From contig NVWQ02000021.1 of NCBI GenBank assembly GCA_002733715.2, positions 1 to 62,874 on the forward strand: DNA of 62,874 nt. The letters run 5' to 3'. The position numbers and the translations under genes were made by a program. The notes under the pieces were generated by a model that was not told the origin of the DNA, ran no database searches, and saw only the letters and a program-made list of their open reading frames with translations. The DNA comes from Methylophaga sp. GTDB lineage: Bacteria; Pseudomonadota; Gammaproteobacteria; Nitrosococcales; Methylophagaceae. This document shows positions 1-12,429 of this stretch, piece by piece (positions within the stretch are counted from its first letter, which is position 1; every line of letters starts with the position of its first letter).

Positions 1-32
1 AATTGAACAGACTAGCTAATGCCATTGGCTAA
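1..32 (+). CDS. atpH: ATP synthase delta subunit, C-terminal end (partial)
   Basis: The window opens inside a reading frame that reads LNRLANAIG and stops at 30-32. This resembles the usual C-terminus of F1 delta subunits, and the position directly before atpA is where atpH always lies in gammaproteobacterial atp operons. Only about nine codons are visible, so the assignment rests mostly on context. Confidence 0.7.
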   Translation, partial: LNRLANAIG

Positions 33-56
33 TAGCTTGTTATAGAGGAAACAAAG

Positions 57-1598
57 ATGCAACTGAATTCAGCAGAAATCAGTGACCTGATCAAAAAGCA
101 AATTGAAAACTTTGATGGGGCAACTGAAGCACGCACAGAAGGTACTGTAGTCGGAATTACTGACGGTATCATTCGTGTTCATGGTTTAGCCGATGTGATG
201 GCAGGGGAAATGCTTGAGTTCCCAGGCAACACCTTTGGTATGGCGTTAAACTTAGAACGTGACTCTGTAGGTGCGGTGGTATTAGGTCCATACACACATA
301 TCACAGAAGGTGACAGTGTTAAATGTACAGGCCGTATTTTAGAAGTACCAGTAGGCGAAGGTCTTTTAGGTCGTGTTGTTGATGCATTAGGTCAACCAAT
401 TGATGGTAAAGGCGATATTGCAACTACAGAAACGTCTCCTATTGAGAAAGTTGCTCCAGGTGTTATCTCTCGTCAATCGGTTGATCAACCACTGCAAACA
501 GGTTTGAAATCTGTTGATGCGATGATTCCAATTGGCCGTGGCCAACGTGAGTTAATCATCGGTGACAGACAAACAGGTAAAACAGCGATTGCTGTTGATA
601 CCATCATCAATCAAAAAGGTACCGGCGTTAAGTGTATCTATGTTGCGATTGGTCAAAAAGCATCCTCTATTGCCAATGTGGTTCGTAAATTAGAAGAGCA
701 TGGCGCTTTAGAATATACAACAATTGTTGCGGCTTCTGCATCAGACACTGCTGCTTTACAATTTATCGCGCCTTACGCGGGTTGTTCAATGGGTGAGTAC
801 TACCGTGATAAAGGTGAAGATGCACTAATTATTTATGATGATTTGACAAAACAAGCTTGGGCTTATCGTCAAGTATCATTATTATTACGTCGTCCACCAG
901 GTCGTGAAGCGTATCCAGGCGATGTTTTCTACATTCACTCTCGTTTATTAGAGCGTGCATCACGTGTAAGCGCTGATTATGTAGAGAAAATGACAGGCGG
1001 TAAAGTGAAAGGTCAAACAGGATCTTTAACTGCATTACCCATCATTGAAACACAAGCGGGTGACGTATCTGCATTTGTACCAACGAACGTAATTTCGATT
1101 ACAGATGGTCAGATCTTCTTAGAAACTGATTTATTTAACTCAGGTATTCGTCCTGCGATTAATGCTGGTTTATCAGTATCTCGTGTTGGTGGTGCTGCTC
1201 AAACTAAGATTGTTAAGAAATTAGGTGGTGGCACACGTCTAGATTTAGCACAATATCGTGAATTAGCAGCATTTGCTCAGTTTGCTTCTGACTTAGATGA
1301 AGCAACACGTAATCAAATTGAACGTGGTCAACGTGTAACAGAGTTAATGAAGCAGGCACAGTATCAGCCATTATCAATTGCTGAAATGTCGGTATCATTA
1401 TTTGCAGCGAATGAAGGTTTCATTGATGATGTTGAAGTTGAGAAAGTAGGTGATTTCGAAGCAGCATTATTATCTTATATGAACTCTAACCAAGCTGACT
1501 TGATGGATAAAATTAATTCAACAGGCGGTTTTGATAAAGATATTTCAGGTGCAATGACATCTGCGATTGAAAGTTTCAAAACAACTGGCAGTTGGTAA
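57..1598 (+). CDS. atpA: F1F0 ATP synthase subunit alpha
   Basis: Alpha subunit of the F1 catalytic head, forming the alpha3beta3 hexamer on the cytoplasmic face of the inner membrane. The protein has 513 residues, the normal family length. The Walker A loop GDRQTGKT is at residues 169-176, and the conserved nucleotide-binding core and C-terminal helical domain follow. The start has a clear GAGGAA ribosome-binding site. It is followed after 14 bases by atpG, inside the atpHAGDC transcription unit. The assignment is secure. Confidence 0.98.
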   Translation: MQLNSAEISDLIKKQIENFDGATEARTEGTVVGITDGIIRVHGLADVMAGEMLEFPGNTFGMALNLERDSVGAVVLGPYTHITEGDSVKCTGRILEVPVGEGLLGRVVDALGQPIDGKGDIATTETSPIEKVAPGVISRQSVDQPLQTGLKSVDAMIPIGRGQRELIIGDRQTGKTAIAVDTIINQKGTGVKCIYVAIGQKASSIANVVRKLEEHGALEYTTIVAASASDTAALQFIAPYAGCSMGEYYRDKGEDALIIYDDLTKQAWAYRQVSLLLRRPPGREAYPGDVFYIHSRLLERASRVSADYVEKMTGGKVKGQTGSLTALPIIETQAGDVSAFVPTNVISITDGQIFLETDLFNSGIRPAINAGLSVSRVGGAAQTKIVKKLGGGTRLDLAQYRELAAFAQFASDLDEATRNQIERGQRVTELMKQAQYQPLSIAEMSVSLFAANEGFIDDVEVEKVGDFEAALLSYMNSNQADLMDKINSTGGFDKDISGAMTSAIESFKTTGSW

Positions 1599-1612
1599 TC
1601 GGAGCGTAAGCA

Positions 1613-2479
1613 ATGGCTAACGGCAAAGAGATACGGACTCAGATAGCAAGCATCAAAAACACGCAGAAGATCACGCGTGCGATGGAGATGGTTGCCGCGA
1701 GTAAAATGCGTAAAGCTCAAGAGCGTATGGCAGCAACACGTCCTTATTCAGATAAGATCCACAATGTAATTAAACATTTAGCTTATGCACATCCTGAATA
1801 CAAACATGTGTATTTACAAGATCGTGCAGAAGAAAAACGTGTTGGTTACATTATCGTTTCATCTGATCGTGGTTTATGTGGTGGTTTGAATAATAATTTA
1901 TTCAAAACTGTGTTGAAGGACATTTCTGGCAAAATTGATAAAGGCCTAGAAGTTGATGTTTGCACAATTGGTCAAAAAGCAGCTGGTTTTTTCAGTCGCA
2001 TGCCAGTGAATCATGCAGGTCAGGCAGTTCAGCTAGGTGATGCGCCACGGCCTCATGAATTAGTGGGCGCAGTGAAAGTGATGTTAAATGCCTATGACGA
2101 AGGCCGAATTGATAGCTTGTACCTTGTTTATAATGAGTTTGTGAATACCATGACTCAAGAAAACAAGTCCGTTAAGTTATTGCCTGCTAAAACTGAAGAG
2201 CCAAGCGAAGAGATGTCTCATCATTGGGATTATATCTATGAGCCTGACGCAAAAGACGTGTTAGATAACTTATTGGTTAGATATATTGAGTCTTTGGTTT
2301 ATCAGGGTGTTGTTGAAAATATTGCCTGTGAGCAAGCATCACGAATGGTAGCCATGAAAAGCGCATCTGATAATGCGGGTGACCTTATTGATGAACTGCA
2401 ATTGGTTTACAACAAGGCGCGTCAAGCGGCAATCACACAAGAAATATCAGAAATTGTTGCCGGCGCAGCTGCGGTATAA
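1613..2479 (+). CDS. atpG: F1F0 ATP synthase subunit gamma
   Basis: Central rotor-stalk subunit of F1, which couples proton flow through F0 to catalysis. The 288-residue protein begins with the family signature ([17 protein letters not shown], then [10 protein letters not shown]) that forms the N-terminal half of the coiled-coil shaft. The C-terminal helix ends in [19 protein letters not shown], also typical. It lies between atpA and atpD in the conserved order. Confidence 0.98.
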   Translation: MANGKEIRTQIASIKNTQKITRAMEMVAASKMRKAQERMAATRPYSDKIHNVIKHLAYAHPEYKHVYLQDRAEEKRVGYIIVSSDRGLCGGLNNNLFKTVLKDISGKIDKGLEVDVCTIGQKAAGFFSRMPVNHAGQAVQLGDAPRPHELVGAVKVMLNAYDEGRIDSLYLVYNEFVNTMTQENKSVKLLPAKTEEPSEEMSHHWDYIYEPDAKDVLDNLLVRYIESLVYQGVVENIACEQASRMVAMKSASDNAGDLIDELQLVYNKARQAAITQEISEIVAGAAAV

Positions 2480-2498
2480 AGAAATTAAACGGACCTAA

Positions 2499-3911
<1,413 letters not shown>

Positions 3912-3929
3912 GTTTTCAGGAGATATACT

Positions 3930-4355
3930 ATGGCAATGACTATACATGTTGATATTGTAAGCGCTGAAAAGGAAATCTTTTCAGGTGCTGTAGATGCAAT
4001 ATTTGCTTCAGCAAAAATGGGTGAATTGGGTATCTACCCTCGTCACACACCGTTGCTTACTAGCTTGAAACCGGGTGAAGTTCGTGTATTGATTGATGGC
4101 AAAGAAGAGCAATTCTATGTTTCAGGTGGCATGCTTGAGGTTCAGCCTCATGTCGTAACTGTTTTGGCAGATACTGCAATGCGTGCTGAAGATGTGGATG
4201 AAGCAGCCGCTTTAGAAGCAAAAGCAGATGCAGAACGTGCGATAAACGATGCAGATGCGAAGATGGATATGGCTGAAGCAAGAGCTAAAATGGCTGAAGC
4301 AATGGCACAGCTTCGTAGTATTGAGCGCATGAGAAAAACAACTAGCAGTCATTAA
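3930..4355 (+). CDS. atpC: F1F0 ATP synthase subunit epsilon
   Basis: Epsilon subunit, part of the rotor and an intrinsic inhibitor of F1. The 141-residue protein has the N-terminal beta-sandwich ([15 protein letters not shown], then [14 protein letters not shown]) and a C-terminal helical hairpin rich in Ala, Glu and Lys. An AGGAG ribosome-binding site sits before the first of two close ATG codons (3930; the other is 3936). It is the last gene of the operon and is followed by a hairpin terminator. Confidence 0.96.
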   Translation: MAMTIHVDIVSAEKEIFSGAVDAIFASAKMGELGIYPRHTPLLTSLKPGEVRVLIDGKEEQFYVSGGMLEVQPHVVTVLADTAMRAEDVDEAAALEAKADAERAINDADAKMDMAEARAKMAEAMAQLRSIERMRKTTSSH

Positions 4356-4380
4356 AATTGGCTTAAATCATAAAATTAAT

Positions 4381-4409
4381 AAGGCTGTCTTAATGACGGC
4401 CTTTTTTTT
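4381..4409 (+). terminator. Rho-independent terminator of the atp operon
   Basis: GGCTGTC and GACGGCC form a seven-pair stem (one G-T pair) around a short TTAAT loop. A run of eight T follows directly, 25 bases after the atpC stop codon. Confidence 0.85.
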
Positions 4410-4438
4410 GTCTAAAATTTGTTAGAATATGCAAAGCT

Positions 4439-4518
4439 CGTCATTCCCACAAAGATGTGGATCCCACGATAGTAGCTATCTATACTGCCCATGGATCCCC
4501 GCATACGCGAGGATGACA
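4439..4518. repeat. REP-like palindromic repeat, class A copy 1
   Basis: An imperfect inverted structure begins CGTCATTCCCAC and ends GCGAGGATGACA, with GGATCCC segments inside. A second copy of the same design lies at 54532-54611. The pattern is the common intergenic extragenic-palindrome type. The element gives glmU a false upstream in-frame ATG at 4491. Confidence 0.75.
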
Positions 4519-4568
4519 AAATAATATTCTATTCTTGTGAAGACTCAATAGAACTTGGAAGAAAAAAT

Positions 4569-5936
4569 ATGTCATTAAGTATCGTGATCCTCGCTGCCGG
4601 TAAAGGTAGCAGAATGAAATCGGCTATGCCGAAGATCATGCATAAACTAGCAGGTACAACACTGCTTGAGCATGTGATTGAGACTGCCCAAACACTTTCA
4701 CCTCAAAGTATGGCTGTTGTCTGTGGTAATGCTGCTGACCAGGTTTTACCTTTATTAGCTGAAATGGATGTTCCCGTTGTAATGCAGCATGAGCAATTAG
4801 GGACTGGGCATGCAGTTATGCAGGCCGATGCAGTCTTTTCAGACGTAGAACAAGTTTTAGTTCTATATGGTGATGTGCCACTAACGCAGCAATCAACCCT
4901 AAATGCATTAGTTAATTGTGGTAATAACAATAGTTTACGGATTCTCACTACACAGCTGGATGATCCAACAGGCTATGGCCGTATTGTACGAAATGATGCC
5001 GGTAATGTTATCTGCATTACAGAGCAAAAAGACGCTGATCAACAAACTTTAGCAATTAAGGAAGTGAATAGCGGCATCATGGTGTTGCCTGCAAAATGGT
5101 TGCAACGATCATTAAGCAAGTTGAGTAATAATAATGCTCAAGGCGAATATTACTTAACAGATATGGTGGCTTTAGCCGTTAATGATGGCTTAGAAATAAA
5201 AACAGTTTGCTGCGATGATAATGCTGAAGTAGCAGGAGTGAATACTCGACAACAATTGGCAGAGCTTGAACGCCATTATCAACAGCTACAAGCCAATGAG
5301 CTGATGGCGAGAGGTGTGACATTAGCGGATCCAGCAAGAATAGATATTCGTGGCACATTGCTTACAGGTACAGACATAACGATTGATGTAAACGTGATTT
5401 TAGAAGGAAATGTCACTATTGCTGATAATGTTGAGATTGGTGCTAACTGCATTATCAAAGATTCAACTATTGGCGAAGGAACAATCATTCTCGCAAATAG
5501 CATGATAGATTCTAGTGAAGTAGGGACCAATGTAAACATTGGTCCTTTTGCTAGATTAAGACCTGGAACAGTATTGTCTGCTAACTCAAAAATTGGTAAT
5601 TTTGTCGAAACCAAAAATGCCAATATTGGCGAAGGCTCTAAAGTTAATCATCTTAGCTATATTGGTGATACTGATATGGGCAGTAATGTGAACATTGGTG
5701 CAGGCACAATCACATGTAACTATGATGGGGTAAACAAGCACCGTACTACGATTGGTGATAATGTGTTTATTGGTTCTGATAGTCAACTAATAGCACCTAT
5801 AACGGTAGAAGCCGGAGCAACAATTGGTGCAGGCACGACACTACGTAAAGATGCGCCTAAGTCAGCACTAACTCTCACAAAAAGTGTACAAAAAACGGTG
5901 GAAGGTTGGAAGCGGCCGGTTAAAATCAAAAAATAA
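4569..5936 (+). CDS. glmU: Bifunctional UDP-GlcNAc pyrophosphorylase / glucosamine-1-phosphate acetyltransferase
   Basis: Makes UDP-N-acetylglucosamine for peptidoglycan and lipopolysaccharide in two cytoplasmic steps. The N-terminal uridyltransferase domain begins LSIVILAAGKGSRMKS, the nucleotide-binding motif. The C-terminal half is a left-handed beta-helix of hexapeptide repeats carrying the acetyltransferase. I start it at ATG 4569 (455 aa, family size about 456), because the longer in-frame reading from 4491 is encoded by the REP-like repeat. A purine-rich GGAAGAAA lies before this ATG. Its place after the atp operon is conserved in many gammaproteobacteria. Confidence 0.97.
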   Translation: MSLSIVILAAGKGSRMKSAMPKIMHKLAGTTLLEHVIETAQTLSPQSMAVVCGNAADQVLPLLAEMDVPVVMQHEQLGTGHAVMQADAVFSDVEQVLVLYGDVPLTQQSTLNALVNCGNNNSLRILTTQLDDPTGYGRIVRNDAGNVICITEQKDADQQTLAIKEVNSGIMVLPAKWLQRSLSKLSNNNAQGEYYLTDMVALAVNDGLEIKTVCCDDNAEVAGVNTRQQLAELERHYQQLQANELMARGVTLADPARIDIRGTLLTGTDITIDVNVILEGNVTIADNVEIGANCIIKDSTIGEGTIILANSMIDSSEVGTNVNIGPFARLRPGTVLSANSKIGNFVETKNANIGEGSKVNHLSYIGDTDMGSNVNIGAGTITCNYDGVNKHRTTIGDNVFIGSDSQLIAPITVEAGATIGAGTTLRKDAPKSALTLTKSVQKTVEGWKRPVKIKK

Positions 5937-6075
5937 CATTATAAAATGTAAGCTTGTTTAGGCTACGTTCAGCTAAAAATGGTAGATTGGCTACAATTGT
6001 GCCATAATTCTGCTCGATATTAGTACCGCTATAGTACTCATGGTCGAATGACTCCACACCAATTAGGGATGAATT

Positions 6076-9000
6076 GTGAATTATTTTGCTCGCCTGTTAG
6101 TTTTGGCCATTTTCTTGCCTTTATCGGCTTTTGCTGTAGATGTCCAAATTTCTCAATTTACCGAAGATACCGGTTTTGATCCTGCTGTTCGTGCTGGTCA
6201 AATTGTTTATGTAGCTAAAGTAATCAATGGTTCTGCTGATACCGCGACCAATACTTTGCTTATTTTCCCCATTCCTGCAACAACAACATTTGATTCAGTC
6301 GACGATGGTCGATGCGTACATGATAATTCTGTACCGCCAGGCCAAGTAAATTGTACTTTAGGCAATCTTACCGGTAACGGCTTAGGCGGCCCAACAACAA
6401 CAATTAAACTTACAATTTTAACAAGTGCTGCCACGGGATCCACTGTAGATGTAAGCGCAGTGATAACCGCTGATGGTGATACGGATACCACGCAAGTTGG
6501 CGGTAATAATAACTTTGAAGCACAAACCACAACCATTGATGATGGTGCAGATTTAGTCGCCACCATTAATGATACCGGTGCCATTATTATTGCTGGAGCC
6601 AATGTTACCTATACGGTTTCAATAGATAATAATGGACCAAATGATGCAGCAGTAACAACGGTTACTAACACACTGCCTGCGGATGTAACATTTATTTCTG
6701 CTTCAGGTACGGGGTGGTCATGTAGTAATGCGGGTCAAGATGTAACATGTACTCGCCCAAGCATTGCTAATGGCGCAACTGCACCAGATATTACCATTGT
6801 CGGCAAGGTTACGGGCAAGGTGGCAGGCGCGGCGATTGGAGTAACGGGTACGATTACTGACACCGTGACTGTTTCATCAGTAACGCGTGATCCAAACCCT
6901 AATAATAATACTCAAACGGAAGATACACTGGTTGAAGCAGGTGCAGATTTATCAATTATTAAATCTGTTAATCCTGACCCGGTAACAGGTTTGGCAGCAG
7001 CAACATTTACATTTCAACCAAGAAATAATGGTCCCTTTGATGTGGTTGATGCAGTGGTAACAGATACTTTTCCTGCGGGATTTACTGGGCTAACAGTAAC
7101 TAATGCTGGAGGTTGGACATGTACTGCTATCGGACAAACGGTCACCTGTGATTTAGCATCATTTATTGTGGGCAACACCAATAATATTGTGGTAACGGCG
7201 ACCGCACCGGTGAGTGGGACATTTAGTAATACGGCAACGATAAGTAATACCAGTGGCATGCCAGATCCTACGCCAGCAAATAATACATCAACAATCTCTA
7301 ACGTTAGTATTGTTCCCGATGGTGCCGATCTTGCCATCACAAAAAGTAAAACCCCTAACCCTGTTGCTCAAGGTTCGCCTTTAGTGTCGACAATAGATGT
7401 AATTAATAATGGTCCCCAAGATGCTGCTGGTCCCTTAACGGTTACTGAGACCTTGGCGGGTGAAACTTATGTTGGTTTTTCAGGAGCAAATTGGAATTGT
7501 GCCGCACCTGTTGGTGTGCCAACTACGGAAACAATCACATGTACTTATGCCAGTGTTCCCTTAGCGTCAGGTGCATCAACAAGTAGTTTGATCATAAATA
7601 CCATTGCGACCGATGCAGGTAATTTAGTCAATACAGCGGTGGTAGCAAGTGCAACTTTAGATGGTGTTCCGGGTAATAATACAACACCTTCCGGCGGCAA
7701 CAGTACGGCGCAAATAGCAGATTTAGCAATCACAAAAGCAGCAACTACATTAAATGCAGATACCGTACTTGAGCTGGCAGAGAATGTGGTGACCTATACG
7801 CTGACATTAACCAATAATGGTCCAAATGATTTAACTGATCCTGTCGGTGGTGGCATAGATGATGCCATTGTCGTGACTGATACTGTTCCGAAATATGTAT
7901 CAGGAGTTGTGGGTGCCACGCCTAATACTACAGCTGTTGCTATGACAAGTGCTAATCCTGATTTTACGTGTACAACCGGTGCAACGGTAACATGTAGATT
8001 AAATGATGGGCTGACGTTTATTAATGGTCGAACTGAGATCTTTACTTTTACAGCGACACGTCCTTTTGCTAGTGGTAATCATTTAAATACGGCGAGTGTC
8101 AGTTCAGCAATATTGGGTGATGATGTTCTAGGAAATAACACCTCTAATCAAACAACCATTACCGTTGCTGCTCCTGCTGATGTTGCTGATGTTGAAGTAA
8201 CAGCAAAGACCGCCACGCCTGATACGGTCAATGCTGGGGTGAATACGACTTATGTTGTTTCATTACGAAATAATGGGCCAGCCGAGGCATTGAATGTCAG
8301 GTTACAAGATGTATTTGCCGCCACCTTACCTGCCGGTAAAACATTCACCGTTATTTCAGCGCTAGCAAGTAATGGCGCAACATGTGATGCCTTTGGAACG
8401 GGCCCCGGTGGGGCGCGAGCCTTAGATTGTGATTTTGGCACTTTGGCTAGAAATGCAACTCGAACCGTGACATTGGTGATCAGACCTGATTGGGATGTTG
8501 CCAATGTCGGCTGGGTTATGGACAATACTGCGACTGTTTCAACAGATACGGCACAAGGCATTGATGCTGCGGCAGTGCTAGCGGCTGAAGCTAACGATTC
8601 TAAAACAGAAACATTAACCGTTACGCCCGCGCAAATAGATTTACTGGTAAACAATGATGAAGAAGATGGCTTTCATCAAATAGGCTATATCCCAACACCG
8701 GGCGTATTCCCAGCTACTACAGATAATATTATTGTCTATAAAGAAGTGATTACTAATCGAGGGCCATCATTAGCTACAGGCGTTAATTTAGCGTTTGATA
8801 TGACACCGAAAGCGGGAAAAATGCTAACTTTTCTTTGTGACAATTCGGTTGCAACAACATGTAATGGGGGAACATCAACCTGTAATAACCTTAATGCAAA
8901 TGTTACGGGCGGTGCAACATTAAATTTAAGCTGTCCACAAGCGGATATGGCTGCGAATACAACACTGACTCGTTACCTTTATTTTAGAGTTGATACATCA

Positions 9001-12000
9001 CCAGATGGCACTGGCGATACCCATACGAGCTTAGCGACAGTCAGTGCAAACGAAGATGATACCGTTCCTGCAAATGATGCAGAAGCGGAAGATACCGTCG
9101 TTCGAGCATTGGTTGATGTGGGTGTAACGAAAGGACCATCACAAGCAACAGTGAGTGTATTTGAACCTTTTGATTGGGATTTGGTAATTAGTAGTAATGG
9201 ACCGGGCGACGCGCCTTTAACAACGTTAACAGATGCATTGCCGGCTGGGATGGAGTTAACAGGTCCTCCTGTGCCATCGGCGGGATCATGTACTGGCTTA
9301 AGTGGAGAAACCTCGTTCGAATGTAACTTCGGCACCCTGGCAAACGGTGATACACGTACGGTTACTGTTCCTGTAAGGTTAACTATTTTCCCTCTTGGCG
9401 GCACGATTACCAATACGGCTTTTGTAACGACATTGGGTATTGATCGCGACTCGACAAATGACAGTGATGATGGTGTGGTTAATGTTGTCGGCTCATCAAT
9501 TGCAGGAACGGTTTTTGATGATGTTAACGATAATGGCACCAATGATGGTGCAGGCGATGCGGGTATTCCTGCGGTGACAGTTCGACTAACAGGTACGGAT
9601 TTATACGGTAACCCAGTTGATATTACGGTTAATACACTTGCCAATGGTACTTATATTTTTGATGATTTACCGCCAAGTGATGTGGCAGGTTATACCATTA
9701 CAGAAACACAGCCGGCCGGCTTTGTTGATGGTTTAGATAATGCAGGCGGTGCAACAGGCACTAATTTAATTGTAACCAGCCGAACCTCAGATGTTATCAG
9801 CACTATTAATCTGCCAGTTAACACGGATTTAACGGGCTATGATTTTGCTGAAGTAACGACAAATGAATCAATTGCTGGTGTAGTTTGGGTTGATACCAAT
9901 AAAGACGGTGTGCGTGATGGTGCTGAAACTAGACGTATTGAGAATACCGTTATTACGTTGACGGGTACGGATATCAATGGCGATCCAATTAATGTCACTA
10001 CAATGACAGCGGCAGATGGAAGTTATAGCTTTGATGTTCGGCCAAGTAATCCAGCCGGATATACCGTTACCGAAACCCAACCAGCAAATTGGGCTGATGG
10101 GCTTGAGTCTATAGGCACGGGTGGTGGCACGGTTGCGGATGATGTTTTTTCGGCGATTGTTGTCGTAGCTAATGATAATTTTGTTGATTATGATTTTGGT
10201 GAAATCGGGGTCAGCATTAGCGGTACGGTTTATGTAGATCAAGATACAGATGGCATTAATGACCCAATTGAGCCCGGTATTCCAGGTGTAACTATTACAC
10301 TGACAGGTTCGGATATTGATGGCAACGTAGTTAATATTGTTACAACGACAGGAGCAGATGGCACTTATTCATTTGATGGTTTGCCATTGCCAAATGGTAC
10401 AGGTTATACCGTCACTGAAACACAACCGGGCGGTATAGCGGATGGTATTGATACTGCAGGTAGCCTTGGTGGCTCAACAGCCGTTAATGATGTGATATCT
10501 GGCATTATTTTCCCTACAGTGGGTGGTAGTGGCATTGAATATAACTTTGGTGAAGGCGCTCCTGTTGTGCCTGCCCGAATTTCAGGATCAGTATGGTTGG
10601 ATACCAATCATAACCGTAGTGATGATGAAAGTGGCAGTCAAACGGGTTGGACGGTAGAACTAATCGAAAGCCGCGCCGATCCATTAGATAACAGTAGTGG
10701 CAATATTAATGTGGTGGCGACGGTGACTACCGATGCCAGTGGTAATTACTCGTTTGAAAATCTATCGCCAGGCACTTATGAAATTCGTTTCAAACATCCT
10801 CAAGGCGGATTCATTTATGGCACGCCATTATCAGGCTTTGCTGGCACAGATACCACTAACGGCACTATTCATAATATTAATGTCGTAGGCGGAGCAGATA
10901 TTATCGACCAAGACCTACCTATTGATCCATCAGGTGTGGTTTATGATGCAATAACACGTGCGCCTGTTCCTGGTGCGACAGTTACTTTATCAGGGCCAGG
11001 CGGGTTTAACCCTGCAGTAGATCTGGTGGGTGGTGCTGCAAATATTAGCCAAGTAACCGGTGCGGATGGTTTTTATCAGTTCTTATTATTTAATACTGCA
11101 CCAGCAGGAACGTATACTTTAACGGTTGTTTCGCCACCGAGTTATTTGCCGGGTGTTGCGGCTTCAATACCCGCTTGTACAAATACGCCGACAATTGCTA
11201 TTGCACCTGATCCTGCGTTGGTTCAGAACAGTGCTTTTGCACCGCCATTAGCTAATCCAATTCATGATTCTAATACATGTCCGGCAACATCGGCTGGTTT
11301 TGCTGGGGGAGCGGGCTCAACACAATACTTCCTTAGTTTTGATATTAACCCAGCCTTGCCTTCGGCTAATGTGGTGAACAACCATATTCCGCTTGATCCG
11401 ATTTTAGGCGGGGCAATTGTTATAACCAAAACAACGCCTAAAACCAATGTGGTGCGAGGTGAGTTAGTACCGTATACGATTACAGCAACAAATACACTTA
11501 CATCAGCATTAGCTAATATCACCATACAAGACCAGATTCCACCGGGCTTTAAATATGTGGATGGGTCTGCAACAATTAATGGCGTTAAAACTGAGCCTAC
11601 GGTTGCAGGAAGAAGCTTGGGTTGGACAGGGCAAAATTTTGTGGCAAGTGAAGTTAAAACCATTCAACTGATTTTAATCGTGGGTGCAGGGGTAAGTGAA
11701 GGTAAATATATTAACCAAGTGTGGGCGCTAAACCCTCTAGCAAACACCCGAGTATCAAACATTGGCACAGCAACGGTAAGGGTTGTTCCTGATCCATTAT
11801 TTGATTGCAGCGATCTTATTGGTAAGGTTTTTGATGACAAAAACATTAATGGTTATCAAGATGAGGGTGAGCCTGGTTTAGCAGGGGTTCGCGTAGTTAC
11901 TCCACGTGGCTTATTGATTACGACAGATGATTATGGGCGTTTTCATATTGCTTGTGCGGATGTGCCGAATGAGTTACATGGATCTAATTTCTTAATGAAA

Positions 12001-12429
12001 TTGGATACACGTACTTTACCGTCAGGCTATCGAGTCACAACTGAGAATCCACGTGTTGTTCGTTTAACACGCGGTAAGTTAGTCAAGCTTAACTTTGGTG
12101 CGGCATTACATAAGATCTTACGCATTGATATTGATAGCACCGCATTTAGTACAGATGGTGAACAATTAACGGCTGTTGCAAATGAACAATTAGACCAATT
12201 AATTGATATTTTGAAACAACAACCATCACAAGTGCGACTAAGTTATGGCTTAGGCAGGGATGAAGATAAAGCCGATGCTGAGACAAGGATGCAAGTGTTC
12301 ACCGATCAGCTAACAGAACTATGGCAGCTGTGTGATTGTGATAACTATGCATTAACAGTTGAGCACGAAATTATTACACAGCAAGGTGATACCACTGTGT
12401 GGTCAGCAGATGGGAGGGTTTCACCGTGA
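6076..12429 (+). CDS. Giant secreted DUF11 / SdrD B-type repeat protein
   Basis: 2117-residue exported protein with a GTG start after AGGGATG and a signal peptide ending near LPLSAFA. About residues 20-1130 hold a series of roughly 120-150-residue DUF11 repeats, each with motifs such as NNGPNDA, TVTNTLPADV and GNNNT. Residues about 1140-1610 hold four SdrD B-like domains (GTVFDDVNDNG, GVVWVDTNKDG, GTVYVDQDTDG, GSVWLDTNHN), followed by a carboxypeptidase-regulatory-like segment near 1618. A further DUF11-like domain starts near 1779, another SdrD-like unit near 1915, and an OmpA-like segment near 2014. The acidic D-x-N-x-D loops are typical Ca-binding sites. Its stop overlaps the start of the next gene, so the two are probably translated together and act at the outer membrane. 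Adhesion or a surface layer is inference. Confidence 0.85.
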   Translation: MNYFARLLVLAIFLPLSAFAVDVQISQFTEDTGFDPAVRAGQIVYVAKVINGSADTATNTLLIFPIPATTTFDSVDDGRCVHDNSVPPGQVNCTLGNLTGNGLGGPTTTIKLTILTSAATGSTVDVSAVITADGDTDTTQVGGNNNFEAQTTTIDDGADLVATINDTGAIIIAGANVTYTVSIDNNGPNDAAVTTVTNTLPADVTFISASGTGWSCSNAGQDVTCTRPSIANGATAPDITIVGKVTGKVAGAAIGVTGTITDTVTVSSVTRDPNPNNNTQTEDTLVEAGADLSIIKSVNPDPVTGLAAATFTFQPRNNGPFDVVDAVVTDTFPAGFTGLTVTNAGGWTCTAIGQTVTCDLASFIVGNTNNIVVTATAPVSGTFSNTATISNTSGMPDPTPANNTSTISNVSIVPDGADLAITKSKTPNPVAQGSPLVSTIDVINNGPQDAAGPLTVTETLAGETYVGFSGANWNCAAPVGVPTTETITCTYASVPLASGASTSSLIINTIATDAGNLVNTAVVASATLDGVPGNNTTPSGGNSTAQIADLAITKAATTLNADTVLELAENVVTYTLTLTNNGPNDLTDPVGGGIDDAIVVTDTVPKYVSGVVGATPNTTAVAMTSANPDFTCTTGATVTCRLNDGLTFINGRTEIFTFTATRPFASGNHLNTASVSSAILGDDVLGNNTSNQTTITVAAPADVADVEVTAKTATPDTVNAGVNTTYVVSLRNNGPAEALNVRLQDVFAATLPAGKTFTVISALASNGATCDAFGTGPGGARALDCDFGTLARNATRTVTLVIRPDWDVANVGWVMDNTATVSTDTAQGIDAAAVLAAEANDSKTETLTVTPAQIDLLVNNDEEDGFHQIGYIPTPGVFPATTDNIIVYKEVITNRGPSLATGVNLAFDMTPKAGKMLTFLCDNSVATTCNGGTSTCNNLNANVTGGATLNLSCPQADMAANTTLTRYLYFRVDTSPDGTGDTHTSLATVSANEDDTVPANDAEAEDTVVRALVDVGVTKGPSQATVSVFEPFDWDLVISSNGPGDAPLTTLTDALPAGMELTGPPVPSAGSCTGLSGETSFECNFGTLANGDTRTVTVPVRLTIFPLGGTITNTAFVTTLGIDRDSTNDSDDGVVNVVGSSIAGTVFDDVNDNGTNDGAGDAGIPAVTVRLTGTDLYGNPVDITVNTLANGTYIFDDLPPSDVAGYTITETQPAGFVDGLDNAGGATGTNLIVTSRTSDVISTINLPVNTDLTGYDFAEVTTNESIAGVVWVDTNKDGVRDGAETRRIENTVITLTGTDINGDPINVTTMTAADGSYSFDVRPSNPAGYTVTETQPANWADGLESIGTGGGTVADDVFSAIVVVANDNFVDYDFGEIGVSISGTVYVDQDTDGINDPIEPGIPGVTITLTGSDIDGNVVNIVTTTGADGTYSFDGLPLPNGTGYTVTETQPGGIADGIDTAGSLGGSTAVNDVISGIIFPTVGGSGIEYNFGEGAPVVPARISGSVWLDTNHNRSDDESGSQTGWTVELIESRADPLDNSSGNINVVATVTTDASGNYSFENLSPGTYEIRFKHPQGGFIYGTPLSGFAGTDTTNGTIHNINVVGGADIIDQDLPIDPSGVVYDAITRAPVPGATVTLSGPGGFNPAVDLVGGAANISQVTGADGFYQFLLFNTAPAGTYTLTVVSPPSYLPGVAASIPACTNTPTIAIAPDPALVQNSAFAPPLANPIHDSNTCPATSAGFAGGAGSTQYFLSFDINPALPSANVVNNHIPLDPILGGAIVITKTTPKTNVVRGELVPYTITATNTLTSALANITIQDQIPPGFKYVDGSATINGVKTEPTVAGRSLGWTGQNFVASEVKTIQLILIVGAGVSEGKYINQVWALNPLANTRVSNIGTATVRVVPDPLFDCSDLIGKVFDDKNINGYQDEGEPGLAGVRVVTPRGLLITTDDYGRFHIACADVPNELHGSNFLMKLDTRTLPSGYRVTTENPRVVRLTRGKLVKLNFGAALHKILRIDIDSTAFSTDGEQLTAVANEQLDQLIDILKQQPSQVRLSYGLGRDEDKADAETRMQVFTDQLTELWQLCDCDNYALTVEHEIITQQGDTTVWSADGRVSP

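Noticed and set aside
4491-4568. N-terminal extension of GlmU
   Set aside because: This part is encoded by a REP-like repeat; ATG 4569 gives the family length and start.
8979-9644. 221-aa and similar long minus-strand frames under the DUF11 gene
   Set aside because: Antisense shadows caused by the Thr/Val/Asn-rich repeat coding; composition is repetitive and follows the sense frame.
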